A stretch of 25,801 bases of DNA from Endomicrobiellum devescovinae (GCA_031255495.1 JAIRSK010000043.1:1-25801); one strand, 5' to 3'; positions 15,403-22,870 are shown, numbered from the stretch's first letter. Notes: generated by a model from the sequence alone, not told the origin. Numbers and translations are program-made.

Positions 15403-15702
15403 TTAGTTCAATCCGGGAAGCTTCATTCCACCCATAAGTTTTTTAGATTCTTCAGCCATGATAGCCTGAGCTTTCTCTCTGGCTTCTTCAAAAGCTGCTA
15501 AGACAATCTTTTCAATTTTTTCTTTTTTCTCTTTAAGCAAATCTTCAGGAATATTTAAACTCAAAAACTCATTTTTAGCATTTACTTGTATTTTAATGCC
15601 CTTATATTCAATATCAATAATATGCGCTTTCAATTTTTTATCCATTTCACTAAACTTGCTTCTCATAGACATAGCTTCTTTTGCCATCTTAAACAATTCC
15701 AT
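15403..15702 (-). CDS. ybaB: YbaB/EbfC nucleoid-associated protein
   Basis: A 99-residue cytosolic protein of the YbaB/EbfC family, a tweezers-shaped dimer that binds DNA. It has the usual helix-strand-strand-helix order: MAKEAMSMRSKFSEMDKKL, then IEYKGIKIQVNAKNEFLSLNI, then a long C-terminal helix KEKIEKIVLAAFEEAREKAQ and a Gly/Met-rich tail (KLMGGMKLPG) seen in most members. AAGGAGA lies 7 bases upstream of the ATG. It is usually next to recR or dnaX; here it follows two small membrane-protein genes instead, with one base between its start and the preceding stop. Confidence 0.92.
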   Translation of the reverse strand: MELFKMAKEAMSMRSKFSEMDKKLKAHIIDIEYKGIKIQVNAKNEFLSLNIPEDLLKEKKEKIEKIVLAAFEEAREKAQAIMAEESKKLMGGMKLPGLN

Positions 15703-15703
15703 C

Positions 15704-15907
15704 TTAAATCTCCTTTCTATTTTTTGACAATTTTTTGTCCATTATTATTAAAAATCTTACAGCAATGCCGACAATTGCCCAAATACCTATCAAGAGCCAA
15801 GCTAAAGTTTTAAATCCCTTATAAAGAAAATACACTCCGAATACACCGCAGAGCGTTGATACCAACAGCATATTTTTATATGTGCCAACTTTATTACTTT
15901 GCCCCAC
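15704..15907 (-). CDS. Small two-helix membrane protein
   Basis: A 67-residue protein starting at a GTG that overlaps the upstream small gene by 14 bases; AAGG lies about 8 bases before it. Two hydrophobic helices (MLLVSTLCGVFGVYFLY at 13-29 and TLAWLLIGIWAIVGIAVRFLI at 34-54) are joined by a short basic turn, and the end is strongly positive (DKKLSKNRK), so both termini are probably cytoplasmic. Family not recognised; the size and helix plan resemble AtpZ/AtpI-type small proteins, but no ATP synthase genes are nearby. Tight packing with its neighbours supports it being real. Confidence 0.55.
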   Translation of the reverse strand: MGQSNKVGTYKNMLLVSTLCGVFGVYFLYKGFKTLAWLLIGIWAIVGIAVRFLIIMDKKLSKNRKEI

Positions 15908-16079
15908 GCTTGCCTGCCTTATCTGCTTTAAGAATTATAGCATAAACGGTTATATTAAGTGAAAGCAAGACTACAGCCGTTGCTATACCTGCCAACACGT
16001 TTGCAGCAACCGCCACAACGCAGCTAGCTAAAATATCAAGTGCAAAAAGCGTGTAGAAAAACATTTTTATTTTTTTCAT
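15894..16079 (-). CDS. Small two-helix membrane protein
   Basis: A 61-residue protein with two hydrophobic helices (FFYTLFALDILASCVVAVAANV at about 7-28 and GIATAVVLLSLNITVYAIIL at about 31-50) and a basic tail KADKAGKRGAK. AAAGG lies 10 bases upstream of the ATG. It overlaps the next small gene by 14 bases. No family was recognised. Helix hydrophobicity, the ribosome binding site and coupling to a second gene of the same plan suggest a two-subunit membrane unit, which is an inference. Confidence 0.55.
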   Translation of the reverse strand: MKKIKMFFYTLFALDILASCVVAVAANVLAGIATAVVLLSLNITVYAIILKADKAGKRGAK

Positions 16080-16151
16080 TTAAAAACCTTTACATAAGTG
16101 ATTATTTTACTACTTTTTAAAATGTTAATAATCTTTGAAATTATGTCAAAG

Positions 16152-17099
16152 TTAAGTCTCATATTTCCTCAATGTACCTGATATTATTTTTTTTAACCCA
16201 ACTTTAGTGTTAACTATAAGCCTTCCATCTTTATCTATGCCCAAGTTTACACCTGACACAATATTATTATAGCCATCATCAATACTAACAATTTCATTCT
16301 TGTAGGCAATATTCCAATTATATTCCTCTACAAACATTTCAAATCCAGTATTGCAAAAATCGTTATATATATCTTCAATTTTAGCTAAAAGTTCTGCAAG
16401 AAATTCGGCTCTGTCCACTTCTCTTCCTAAAACTTTTTTAAGAGAAATAGAAATATCAGCAAACTTTTCTGGGAGCTTATTGTTAATATTTATGCCTATA
16501 CCAGCAACAATCCAATTTATTCTGTCTTGTTCAGCAGACATTTCTACTAGTATTCCTGCAATTTTCCTACCGTTTACAAAAACGTCATTAGACCATTTTA
16601 TTTCCGAATCAACTTTATATTCTTTAAGAGTTCTTTTTAAAGCTATACTTAAAATCAACGCTAACTTAGATGCTTCGTCAGGACGTATTGAAGGCTTTAG
16701 TAATATTGAAAACCAAAGACCTCCTGCATTAGAACTCCACATCCTTTTTATTCGCCCGTAACTGTTTGTCTGTTTTTCAGCAACTATAATAAAACCTTCT
16801 TCAAAATTCTTCTCTGCAAGTTTTTTTACCGCAGTTTGTGTTGACGGCAATTGCTTGTAGTATTTTACCATCTTGCAGATTTTAAGAGGCTTTTTTAACT
16901 TACTTTCTATTTCGTATTCGTTGAAAAGATTTTTATTGCTGATAAGAACGTATCCTTTGGACGACGATTTTATTTTGTATCCTATTTGTTTTAAAGTGTT
17001 GATTTGTTTGTGTACTGCAGCTCTTGAAATCCCTAAAACTTCCCCGATGGCACTACCTGAGACAATTTCTTTAGATTTAAGAATTTCAAGAATATTCAT
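16152..17099 (-). CDS. birA: Bifunctional biotin-protein ligase / biotin operon repressor
   Basis: A 315-residue group II BirA. Residues 1-52 form a winged helix (LKSKEIVSGSAIGEVLGISR, then HKQINTLKQIGYKIKS and the wing SSKGYVLI), so it can bind DNA as well as attach biotin to carboxylase or decarboxylase subunits. The ligase part has the biotinyl-AMP loop YGRIKRMW (114-121), KWSND (168-172, family K-W-P-N-D) with Lys179 in GRKIAGILVE as catalytic lysine, and VAGIGININ. A C-terminal SH3-like domain closes it. It begins one base after the nadC stop and is co-transcribed with it. No biotin operator or biotin synthesis gene is seen in the window. Confidence 0.95.
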   Translation of the reverse strand: MNILEILKSKEIVSGSAIGEVLGISRAAVHKQINTLKQIGYKIKSSSKGYVLISNKNLFNEYEIESKLKKPLKICKMVKYYKQLPSTQTAVKKLAEKNFEEGFIIVAEKQTNSYGRIKRMWSSNAGGLWFSILLKPSIRPDEASKLALILSIALKRTLKEYKVDSEIKWSNDVFVNGRKIAGILVEMSAEQDRINWIVAGIGININNKLPEKFADISISLKKVLGREVDRAEFLAELLAKIEDIYNDFCNTGFEMFVEEYNWNIAYKNEIVSIDDGYNNIVSGVNLGIDKDGRLIVNTKVGLKKIISGTLRKYET

Positions 17100-17100
17100 A

Positions 17101-17946
17101 TCAATTTATAGTCACTTCTAAACTTACGTCCAAAGCGGGAGCAGAATGAGTAATCATTCCTATGGAAATTCTATCTATATCAAGTTTTGCAAATTCTTTT
17201 ATGGTCTGAAAATTCACATTTCCTGAAATTTCTATTTCAGGTTTATAATCTTTTGTTGAATTTTTTCTTATAGCATCAATCATTTTGCCTGCAGTTTTAG
17301 GAGTAGTATTATCTAACATTATAATATCTGCTTTTGCCGCTAAAGCGTTTTCAACTTCGCCTAAACTTTCGCATTCAACTTCAACTTTAATGTCTTTATA
17401 TTTTTTTCTAAAATCAGATATTTCTGAAGTCAAATCTTTTATAAGTTTTAGATGGTTGTCTTTTATAAGAGCCATATCCGAAAGACCCATCCTATGGTTT
17501 GTTCCGCCGCCACATCTTACAGCATATTTGGCAAGCTCTCTGTATCCGGGCAAAATTTTTCTTGTGTCGTAAATTTTTGCTTTATTATTAACTACAGCTT
17601 TTACAAAAACATTTGTCAACGTCGCAATCCCTGACATATATTGCAGAAAATTGAGAGCAGTTCTTTCACCTGATAAAATCGTCCTTGCAGAGCCAGTTAT
17701 TTCAAGAATTTTATCGCCTTTTTTAAGAAGATCACCGTCTTTCTTTTTTATTGCGACTTTGCAGCTGCCATCAAGCGTTTTAAATACTTCAATAAAAACA
17801 TCAACGCCTGCAAGAACTCCGTCTTTATTTGCTATAAGAACAGCTTTTGCCTTTTTATCTGCTGGAACAAAATTTTTTGAAGTAATATCATTGAAAGCTC
17901 CGTCTTCTTTCAATGCTAAATCTATAATGGTATCTATTGTATTCAT
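17101..17946 (-). CDS. nadC: Nicotinate-nucleotide pyrophosphorylase (carboxylating)
   Basis: A 281-residue enzyme converting quinolinate and PRPP to nicotinate mononucleotide, CO2 and pyrophosphate in de novo NAD synthesis. Seen: GERTALNFLQYMSGIATLT (93-111), YDTRKILPGYRELAKYAVRC (126-145) followed by GGGTNHRMGLSDMALIKDNH, then EVECESLGEVENAL and MLDNTTP, all type II PRTase signatures. Family length about 285. It is the first gene of a nadC-birA pair. There is no clear ribosome binding site before the ATG. Neither nadA nor nadB is in the window. Confidence 0.96.
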   Translation of the reverse strand: MNTIDTIIDLALKEDGAFNDITSKNFVPADKKAKAVLIANKDGVLAGVDVFIEVFKTLDGSCKVAIKKKDGDLLKKGDKILEITGSARTILSGERTALNFLQYMSGIATLTNVFVKAVVNNKAKIYDTRKILPGYRELAKYAVRCGGGTNHRMGLSDMALIKDNHLKLIKDLTSEISDFRKKYKDIKVEVECESLGEVENALAAKADIIMLDNTTPKTAGKMIDAIRKNSTKDYKPEIEISGNVNFQTIKEFAKLDIDRISIGMITHSAPALDVSLEVTIN

Positions 17947-18529
17947 AGTTCGTATATTTAAAAATCTTTTAATTTTCTCTCAAGCTCTTCCCTTTAACTG
18001 CTTATAATCCTTTCAATGCTACTACATGGCACCATTCTATCAAATATCATTTTTATGAAACAACATATTAAACTTATCAAGAAAATGCTTAGTCAAACGC
18101 CATGATAAATTCATATTACCTAAAAATTATCTTTCACCTATTTCTTCAAAGACTTTTGAGTGAATGGAATTGATTGTATAATACGAAAAATCCCTTTTGT
18201 ACTAGCACAATTCAGTTTTTGTTTTCCACTTGCTGTATCAACAGGAAGGGGGGACAATTTGTCCCCATCCTTTGTTAAGTTCCTCATCACGCTTACGTAT
18301 TTTCTTTACATACTCCTACACATTTATTGAATCTGTAAGAGCAGAAACTATATCGTTAACGACAAACCACCATTCATCATTATGTAATGTCCGTCTTATT
18401 TCTTTGCTATCAAAAACTACTATTTTTGAATTACTCATAAAATTATTATCTCACTCTAATTACTAATACTTATGTCGTTTTCTTAATTGACACAGGGACT
18501 TTTTAGTTAATATAACAAAAATATTGCTG
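17947..18529. other. 583-base decayed intergenic stretch between nadC and ribH
   Basis: Besides the BRO pseudogene at 18138-18438, positions 17947-18137 hold only short frames on either strand. A minus-strand stretch reading REELERKLKDF before a stop at 17958 might be the far tail of the same phage gene, but this is weak. Positions 18439-18529 contain no gene. No strong terminator for the riboflavin operon is visible here. Confidence 0.6.
18138..18438 (-). pseudogene. BRO-family phage antirepressor (Bro-N domain) pseudogene
   Basis: Minus-strand translation from the ATG at 18438 gives MSNSKIVVFDSKEIRRTL, then NDEWWFVVNDIVSALTDSIN, an amber TAG at 18316-18318, then EYVKKIRKRDEELNKGWGQI. After a frame change near the C run at 18242-18253 it continues VDTASGKQKLNCASTKGIFR and IIQSIPF before a stop at 18138. 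Order and motifs (K-I-x-x-F, W-W-F, D-I-x-x-x-L-T-D-S, K-G-W-G-Q-I-V-P-P, L-N-C-A-x-T-x-G-I-F-R-I-I-Q-S-I-P) are those of prophage BRO N-terminal antirepressors. The gene carries one nonsense mutation and one frameshift and is cut before the C-terminal part. Confidence 0.85.
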
Positions 18530-18994
18530 CTATTTAATTTGAGAATATAAATTTACCATCTCTATGGCACTTATTGCAGCGTCTGCTCCTTTATTTCCTG
18601 CTTTGGTTCCAGCTCTTTCTATAGCCTGCTCTATGGACTCTGTGGTCAAAATTCCAAAAACTACAGGAACAGTTCCATTAAGCCCTACCGAAGCCACTCC
18701 TTTTGATACTTCTGCGGCAACATAGTCAAAATGCGGCGTTGCTCCTCTTATTACACAGCCTAAACAAATTATGCCGTCAACTTTTTTGCTATCAACTATT
18801 TTTTTTGCGACTGCTGGAATTTCAAAAGCTCCTGGAACCCAATAAACTGAAATATCTTCGTCAGATGCTCCGTGCCTTTTAAGCATATCTTGTGCGCCTG
18901 ATATAAGTTTTCCAGTAATAAATTCGTTAAACCGTGACGCCACTATTGCAAATTTTTTCCCATCAGCTTTTAATTGTCCGCTTACAATTTTCAT
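18530..18994 (-). CDS. ribH: 6,7-dimethyl-8-ribityllumazine synthase
   Basis: A 154-residue enzyme that condenses 3,4-dihydroxy-2-butanone 4-phosphate with the ribityl-aminopyrimidine to give lumazine, the penultimate step to riboflavin; usually a 60-mer capsid. Seen: VASRFNEFITGKLISGA, VPGAFEIPAVAKK, LGCVIRGATPHFDYVAAEV with its catalytic His (H88 region), VPVVFGILTTESIEQAIERAG and KGADAAISAIEM. AGGAGGCGC precedes the ATG. It is the last gene of the rib operon, 15 bases after ribBA. Confidence 0.97.
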   Translation of the reverse strand: MKIVSGQLKADGKKFAIVASRFNEFITGKLISGAQDMLKRHGASDEDISVYWVPGAFEIPAVAKKIVDSKKVDGIICLGCVIRGATPHFDYVAAEVSKGVASVGLNGTVPVVFGILTTESIEQAIERAGTKAGNKGADAAISAIEMVNLYSQIK

Positions 18995-19009
18995 TTGCGC
19001 CTCCTGTAA

Positions 19010-20221
19010 CTAAACTATTTTTAAGATGTGTCCCATCTTCTCTTTTTTTGTTTTTAAATATCTTTTGTTAGACTTTGTTGGATTAATTTCAACAGGGATT
19101 CTTTTTGTTATCTTCAATCCATACCCTTCAAGACCAACAATTTTTTTAGGATTATTGGTCATAAGGTTAATACTTTTTATTCCAAGTTCAGACAATATCT
19201 GAGCACCAATACCATAATCCCTTAAATCCGATGGAAATCCTAAAGCTGCGTTGGCTTCAACGGTGTCTAGTCCTTTCTCCTGCAAATGATAGGCTTTCAA
19301 TTTATTCACAAGCCCAATCCCTCTACCTTCTTGATGCATGTATAAAAGCACTCCTTGCCCTTTTTGCTCAATTGCTTTAAGAGCTGCTTCAAGTTGATCA
19401 CCACAATCGCATCTTAAAGAATGAAAAATATCGCCTGTCTCGCATGACGAATGTACTCTCACCAAAACATTCTTTTTATTTTTCACATTGCCCTTTACTA
19501 TCGCTAAATGAGCCTCTTTTGTTATAATGTCTTCAAACAAAATCATCTTAAAATCGCCATATCTTGTAGGAAAATCAACAGCCACAACTTCTTTGACAAA
19601 GTTCTCAGTACGCCTGCGATAATTGATAAGATCAGCAATTGTCGCTATTTTTAATTTATATTTTTTCGCAAACTTTGCTAAATCAGGCATTCTCGCCATT
19701 GTTCCATCTTCGTTCATTATTTCGCAGATAACTCCCGCAGGATAAAGCCCTGCAAGCTCGGCTAAATCTACAGCAGCTTCCGTGTGTCCAGATCTTACTA
19801 AAACGCCTCCTTTTTTGTAGCTCAATGGAAACATATGTCCTGGTCTTGCAAAATCTTTAGCCTTAGAGGTTTTATCTATAAGTTTCTTTACCGTCATAGC
19901 TCTATCATAAGCCGATATTCCTGTTGTTGTGCCTATTCTGTAATCAACAGACACAGTAAAAGAACAGCCTTTTTTTTCTGTAGGCTTCTCAACCATGTTG
20001 TCTATATCAAGCTCTTCCAAACGTTCACGCTTCATAGGAACGCAGATAAGCCCTCTTGCATACTTTGTCATAAAATTTATGAGCTGTGGGGTAATCTTTT
20101 GCGCAGCGACAACTATGTCGCCCTCATTTTCCCTACCGGGATCGTCAACAATAATAACAGGTTTGCCTGCTTTAATATCTTTTACAGCGCTTTCAATTGT
20201 TGCAAAAACATCGTTCTTCAT
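19010..20221 (-). CDS. ribBA: Bifunctional DHBP synthase / GTP cyclohydrolase II
   Basis: A 403-residue fusion supplying both precursors of riboflavin. Residues 1-205 are DHBP synthase with DDPGRENEGD (metal ligands Glu31, Glu33 region), RPGHMFPL and GHTEAAVDLAELAG. Residues 206-403 are GTP cyclohydrolase II with the zinc ligands Cys260, Cys271 and Cys273 in HSSCETGDIFHSLRCDCGDQ, MHQEGRGIGLVNKLKAY, and DLRDYGIGAQIL with the catalytic Asp/Tyr/Arg region. Both active sites look complete. It overlaps ribE by 4 bases. Confidence 0.97.
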   Translation of the reverse strand: MKNDVFATIESAVKDIKAGKPVIIVDDPGRENEGDIVVAAQKITPQLINFMTKYARGLICVPMKRERLEELDIDNMVEKPTEKKGCSFTVSVDYRIGTTTGISAYDRAMTVKKLIDKTSKAKDFARPGHMFPLSYKKGGVLVRSGHTEAAVDLAELAGLYPAGVICEIMNEDGTMARMPDLAKFAKKYKLKIATIADLINYRRRTENFVKEVVAVDFPTRYGDFKMILFEDIITKEAHLAIVKGNVKNKKNVLVRVHSSCETGDIFHSLRCDCGDQLEAALKAIEQKGQGVLLYMHQEGRGIGLVNKLKAYHLQEKGLDTVEANAALGFPSDLRDYGIGAQILSELGIKSINLMTNNPKKIVGLEGYGLKITKRIPVEINPTKSNKRYLKTKKEKMGHILKIV

Positions 20222-20835
20222 TTTGTCATAAACTCCTTCAATATCTCAGGACTAATGCCGCTTGATTCTTTTCTAGCAAACCTTTCTATATATTTTGCAA
20301 GAATATCTGTCTCAACATTGACTTCAGCTCCCACTTTTTTAAATTTCATAATTGTATTATTAAAAGTTTCGGGTATTATAAAAATTTCAAAGCCTGAACA
20401 TGACAATGACGCAATTGTTAAACTTATCCCATCAATAGCTATTGACCCTTTGTCAACGCAATATTTCAAAATATTTTTCCCGCACAAAAATTTAACTTTA
20501 TAAAACTCTTTTAACGCTTCTATCTTTTCTATCTTAGCAGTACCATCCACATGTCCGCTTACTATATGACCGCCGAGTCTTGAGGAAAGCGTTAACGCTC
20601 TTTCCAAATTAACTTTTGAATTTTGTATCAGTTTAGAAAGTGTCGTAACCTTGTCTGTATGTGGACTATAATCTGCAGCAAAAATATTTTTGTTTACACA
20701 CACAGCCGTCAAACATACACCATTTATAGCAATGCTGTCGCCTTTTGAAATATCGTTAAATGTTGTCTCTATTTCAATTTTTGAAGACGAAATACTTTTA
20801 ACTGTAGCTATATCTTCAACTAAGCCTGTAAACAT
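20218..20835 (-). CDS. ribE: Riboflavin synthase, alpha chain
   Basis: A 205-residue enzyme that dismutates two lumazines to riboflavin and the pyrimidinedione. It begins with the invariant MFTGLVEDI and contains two tandem lumazine-binding barrels, each with the repeat pattern: DSIAINGVCLTAV and GGHIVSGHVDGTAKI in the first half, GSIAIDGISLTI in the second. The C-terminal helix mediates trimerisation. It starts at the ribD stop (one-base overlap) and overlaps ribBA by 4 bases. Confidence 0.96.
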   Translation of the reverse strand: MFTGLVEDIATVKSISSSKIEIETTFNDISKGDSIAINGVCLTAVCVNKNIFAADYSPHTDKVTTLSKLIQNSKVNLERALTLSSRLGGHIVSGHVDGTAKIEKIEALKEFYKVKFLCGKNILKYCVDKGSIAIDGISLTIASLSCSGFEIFIIPETFNNTIMKFKKVGAEVNVETDILAKYIERFARKESSGISPEILKEFMTK

Positions 20836-21908
20836 TATACTTTCCTTATATATCCAGTTATAAGCAAATCTGTGCCTATTTTTTTCACCTTCATATTTTC
20901 TACTTTTAGTGATTCTGCAATTCTATTAACTCCGATTCCGCCAACTACAGAAACTGCATTTTTGCCGCCGATGATTTTTGGCGCAACAAAAAAACATATA
21001 TCGTCAACAGAATTTGAAAATAAAGCTGAAGCGATTATTTCGCTTCCACCTTCTATTAAAATCCTTTTTATAGAAAAAGAGTTTAACTTGTCTATTATTA
21101 TGTTAAAATCTTTTTTTGCCGCTTTTATATCAACAGGTGCTAGAATAATCTCGTCTTTGTCCACCAAATACTTTGGAATATTTTTTATGCTTGAATCGTA
21201 AATAACAATAGTCGGAACGGTTCCATCAAACAAATGATAAGATTTTGGCAATCTTAGCTTTGAGTCTATAACTACTCTAATAGAATTTTTTAAATTTTTA
21301 GAATGTGACGTAAGAAAAGGGTTATCCTTTAGCGCCGTATTTGAGCCGACAAGAACTGCGTCATAATGAGATCTCATCTTATGAACTAAACTTCTGGATT
21401 CTTCACAAGTTATCCATTTTGAATCATAATCGCATGTTGCAATCTTGCCGTCAAGCGTCATAGCAGCTTTGACTGTTACCTTAGGTTTAGTTCGCAAAAA
21501 CTCAAGATATTCTTTAACAAGAACTCCAGCTTCTTTCTTCAACAATCCTGCATAAACTTCTATTCCGCTTTTTTCAAGCAAATCTTTGGCGCCAGACACA
21601 TTTATATCATGTAAAGAAAAAAATACTCTTTTTATTCCCGCTTTTATAATTGCAAGCGTGCATGGAGGTCTTTTGCCATAACTGTTGCATGGTTCAAGAG
21701 TAACGTACAAGTCCGCACCCTTTGCATTTTTGCCAGCTTCGTCCAAAGCATTAATTTCAGCATGTTTCCCGCCAAAATATTTATGCCAACCTTTGCCAAT
21801 AACTTTATCCTCTTTAACAATAACACAACCAACTAAAGGATTAGTATAAACTTTTCCTTTACCTTTTTTTGCAAAGTCTATAGCCATACGCATGTATCTT
21901 TCGTTCAT
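20835..21908 (-). CDS. ribD: Bifunctional diaminohydroxyphosphoribosylaminopyrimidine deaminase / reductase
   Basis: A 357-residue enzyme for the second and third steps after GTP cyclohydrolase II. The N-terminal zinc deaminase has GGKHAEINAL (His49, Glu51) and LEPCNSYGKRPPC (Cys74, Cys83). The C-terminal NADPH-dependent reductase starts near residue 145 with KVTVKAAMTLDGKIA and contains LVGSNTALKDNPFLT, IRVVIDSKLRLP and ILIEGGSEI. It is the first gene of the operon; GAGGA lies 12 bases before the ATG, and FMN control of that site is likely from the leader. Confidence 0.96.
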   Translation of the reverse strand: MNERYMRMAIDFAKKGKGKVYTNPLVGCVIVKEDKVIGKGWHKYFGGKHAEINALDEAGKNAKGADLYVTLEPCNSYGKRPPCTLAIIKAGIKRVFFSLHDINVSGAKDLLEKSGIEVYAGLLKKEAGVLVKEYLEFLRTKPKVTVKAAMTLDGKIATCDYDSKWITCEESRSLVHKMRSHYDAVLVGSNTALKDNPFLTSHSKNLKNSIRVVIDSKLRLPKSYHLFDGTVPTIVIYDSSIKNIPKYLVDKDEIILAPVDIKAAKKDFNIIIDKLNSFSIKRILIEGGSEIIASALFSNSVDDICFFVAPKIIGGKNAVSVVGGIGVNRIAESLKVENMKVKKIGTDLLITGYIRKV

Positions 21909-21941
21909 ATAAAAAGAAAATCCTCAAAACAAAAAGAATGT

Positions 21942-21949
21942 TTCGGGGA
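21942..21949 (-). promoter_or_regulatory. Anti-P1 segment of the rib leader (expression platform)
   Basis: On the minus strand TCCCCGAA is the exact complement of TTCGGGGA at 22130-22137 in the 5' arm of the riboswitch. The overlapping AATCC (21947-21951) is also complementary to GGATT (21919-21923), which overlaps the ribD ribosome binding site GAGGA. No T-run terminator lies between riboswitch and gene, so control is probably at translation. Confidence 0.55.
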
Positions 21950-21970
21950 TTGCAAATTAAAATTATATTA

Positions 21971-22139
21971 TCTTCTTACATCCGGACTAAAGCCATAGGC
22001 TATCACCGTCGGCACCCGATTTTCACGGATTCAGTCCGCATTGGTTTGCGGAGTCGCAGGCTTAAGAAGTTAAGCTTCTATCACTGCCGGTAAGGAATAG
22101 GCGTCTAAAGATATTAAACGCCTTCACCTTCCCCGAAGA
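21971..22139 (-). ncRNA. FMN riboswitch (RFN element)
   Basis: The minus strand carries the conserved blocks in order: TCTTCGGGG at the 5' end, GGTGAAGGCG, TTCCTTACCGGCAGTGATAG, GCCTGCGACTC, GACTGAATCCGTGAAAATC, GGGTGCCGACGGTGATAGCC and TAGTCCGGATGTAAGAAGA. The outer helix P1 is TCTTC (22139-22135) with GAAGA (21975-21971). It lies directly upstream of ribD and senses FMN, the end product of the operon. A variable hairpin with GGCGTTTAATATC and GACGCC is visible as the P2 extension. Confidence 0.96.
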
Positions 22140-22159
22140 CTGTATTATCAAGTGTTTCA

Positions 22160-22188
22160 ATTGTATTTTTTTTACGAATGCGTGTCAA
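22160..22188 (-). promoter_or_regulatory. Promoter of the riboflavin operon
   Basis: On the minus strand TTGACA (22188-22183) and TACAAT (22165-22160) are separated by 17 bases. Transcription would begin near 22153, about 14 bases before the first riboswitch helix, as expected for a riboswitch-led operon. Confidence 0.82.
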
Positions 22189-22213
22189 TGTTGGTTAAGT
22201 CTTGTACTGAAAT

Positions 22214-22669
22214 TCAATGTAAAGGAAAAAGTAATGGAACTTCTCCACAATCTGGAAACAAATAACAATTTACGCATTCGCTCCATATTTTATGAGGGAG
22301 CATTTCTTTTGGAATTTCAACATAGCCAAGTTTCTTAAAAAATTCTGGTTTAAAAGTAAGAGTAAAAACTTTTTGTATTCCAAGCTCTTTGGCGTTTTCT
22401 TGCAATCTTTCAACCATTTTTCTGCCTATTCCTTGCTTCTTGTACTCTTCAGATACCGCTAATGCCTTTACCTCAGCCAAATCTTCCCAAGAAACATGCA
22501 AGGCTCCGCAAGCTATTATCTTTCCTTCATTTTCAAGAACAATAAATTCCTGTATATTTTCATATATGGCATTTAACGATCTGTGAAGCATTTCTTTATT
22601 ATTAGCATAATGCTCAACAAGGGCATGTATCCCTTTTACATCAGAAACTTTTGCTGGTCTTATATCCAT
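22214..22669 (-). CDS. GNAT-family N-acetyltransferase, short ArgA-like type
   Basis: A 151-residue acetyl-CoA-dependent N-acetyltransferase. I chose the ATG at 22669 because GGAG lies 9 bases upstream and MDIRPAKVSDVKGIHALVE matches the usual family start; an ATG at 22684 would add five residues. Seen: IIACGALHVSWEDLAEVKAL, VSEEYKKQGIGRKMVE (the Q-x-x-G-x-G/A coenzyme A loop), and FKPEFFKKLGYVEI. The C-terminus has ECVNCYLFPDC, a Cys-rich end found in short proteins similar to the acetyltransferase domain of N-acetylglutamate synthase. A role in arginine synthesis is possible but no arg gene is nearby. Confidence 0.88.
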   Translation of the reverse strand: MDIRPAKVSDVKGIHALVEHYANNKEMLHRSLNAIYENIQEFIVLENEGKIIACGALHVSWEDLAEVKALAVSEEYKKQGIGRKMVERLQENAKELGIQKVFTLTFKPEFFKKLGYVEIPKEMLPHKIWSECVNCYLFPDCGEVPLLFPLH

Positions 22670-22744
22670 ATCTTTAAACTCCATTAAATAAAAACCTTTT
22701 AACTGTAAGCGCTATTCTATAATTTGCCTTATTAGTAGTCAACT

Positions 22745-22773
22745 TATTTAAAGTCTTATATAGACTTTAAATA
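22745..22773. repeat. Perfect 12-bp inverted repeat between divergent genes
   Basis: TATTTAAAGTCT (22745-22756) and AGACTTTAAATA (22762-22773) are exact inverted copies around TATAT. No T-run follows a GC-rich stem, so it is not a terminator by form; its place between two divergent genes suits a regulator binding site. Confidence 0.55.
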
Positions 22774-22825
22774 AAGTAGCAAGCAGCTAAATTAAAAAAC
22801 TTTGAAGTTATTTTATCTATATTTA

Positions 22826-22834
22826 TGATATAAT
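22826..22834 (+). promoter_or_regulatory. Extended -10 promoter of the small secreted protein gene
   Basis: TGATATAAT matches the extended -10 element T-G-n-TATAAT. TTGAAG at 22802-22807 is 21 bases upstream, too far for an ideal -35, which an extended -10 can tolerate. Transcription would begin near 22841, about 30 bases before the ATG. Confidence 0.55.
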
Positions 22835-22870
22835 TAATCAAGTTTCAAATAAGAGAAAGAGGTAAAAAAA

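Noticed and set aside
17101..17946. Leaderless start for nadC
   Set aside because: The upstream TATACG is a poor -10 match only 4-5 bases from the ATG, so the evidence is weaker than for the HD gene and ogg.
18250..18266. Odd palindrome GGGGACAATTTGTCCCC that looks like an operator
   Set aside because: It falls in codons for the conserved W-G-Q-I-V-P-P part of the BRO domain, so coding explains it.
18230..18466. A 78-residue plus-strand reading frame in the nadC-ribH gap
   Set aside because: It has no ribosome binding site and lies opposite the BRO pseudogene, whose minus-strand motifs explain the sequence.
22160..22190. Run of eight T on the plus strand as a terminator
   Set aside because: There is no stem before it; it is the A-run spacer between the -35 and -10 boxes of the rib promoter on the minus strand.
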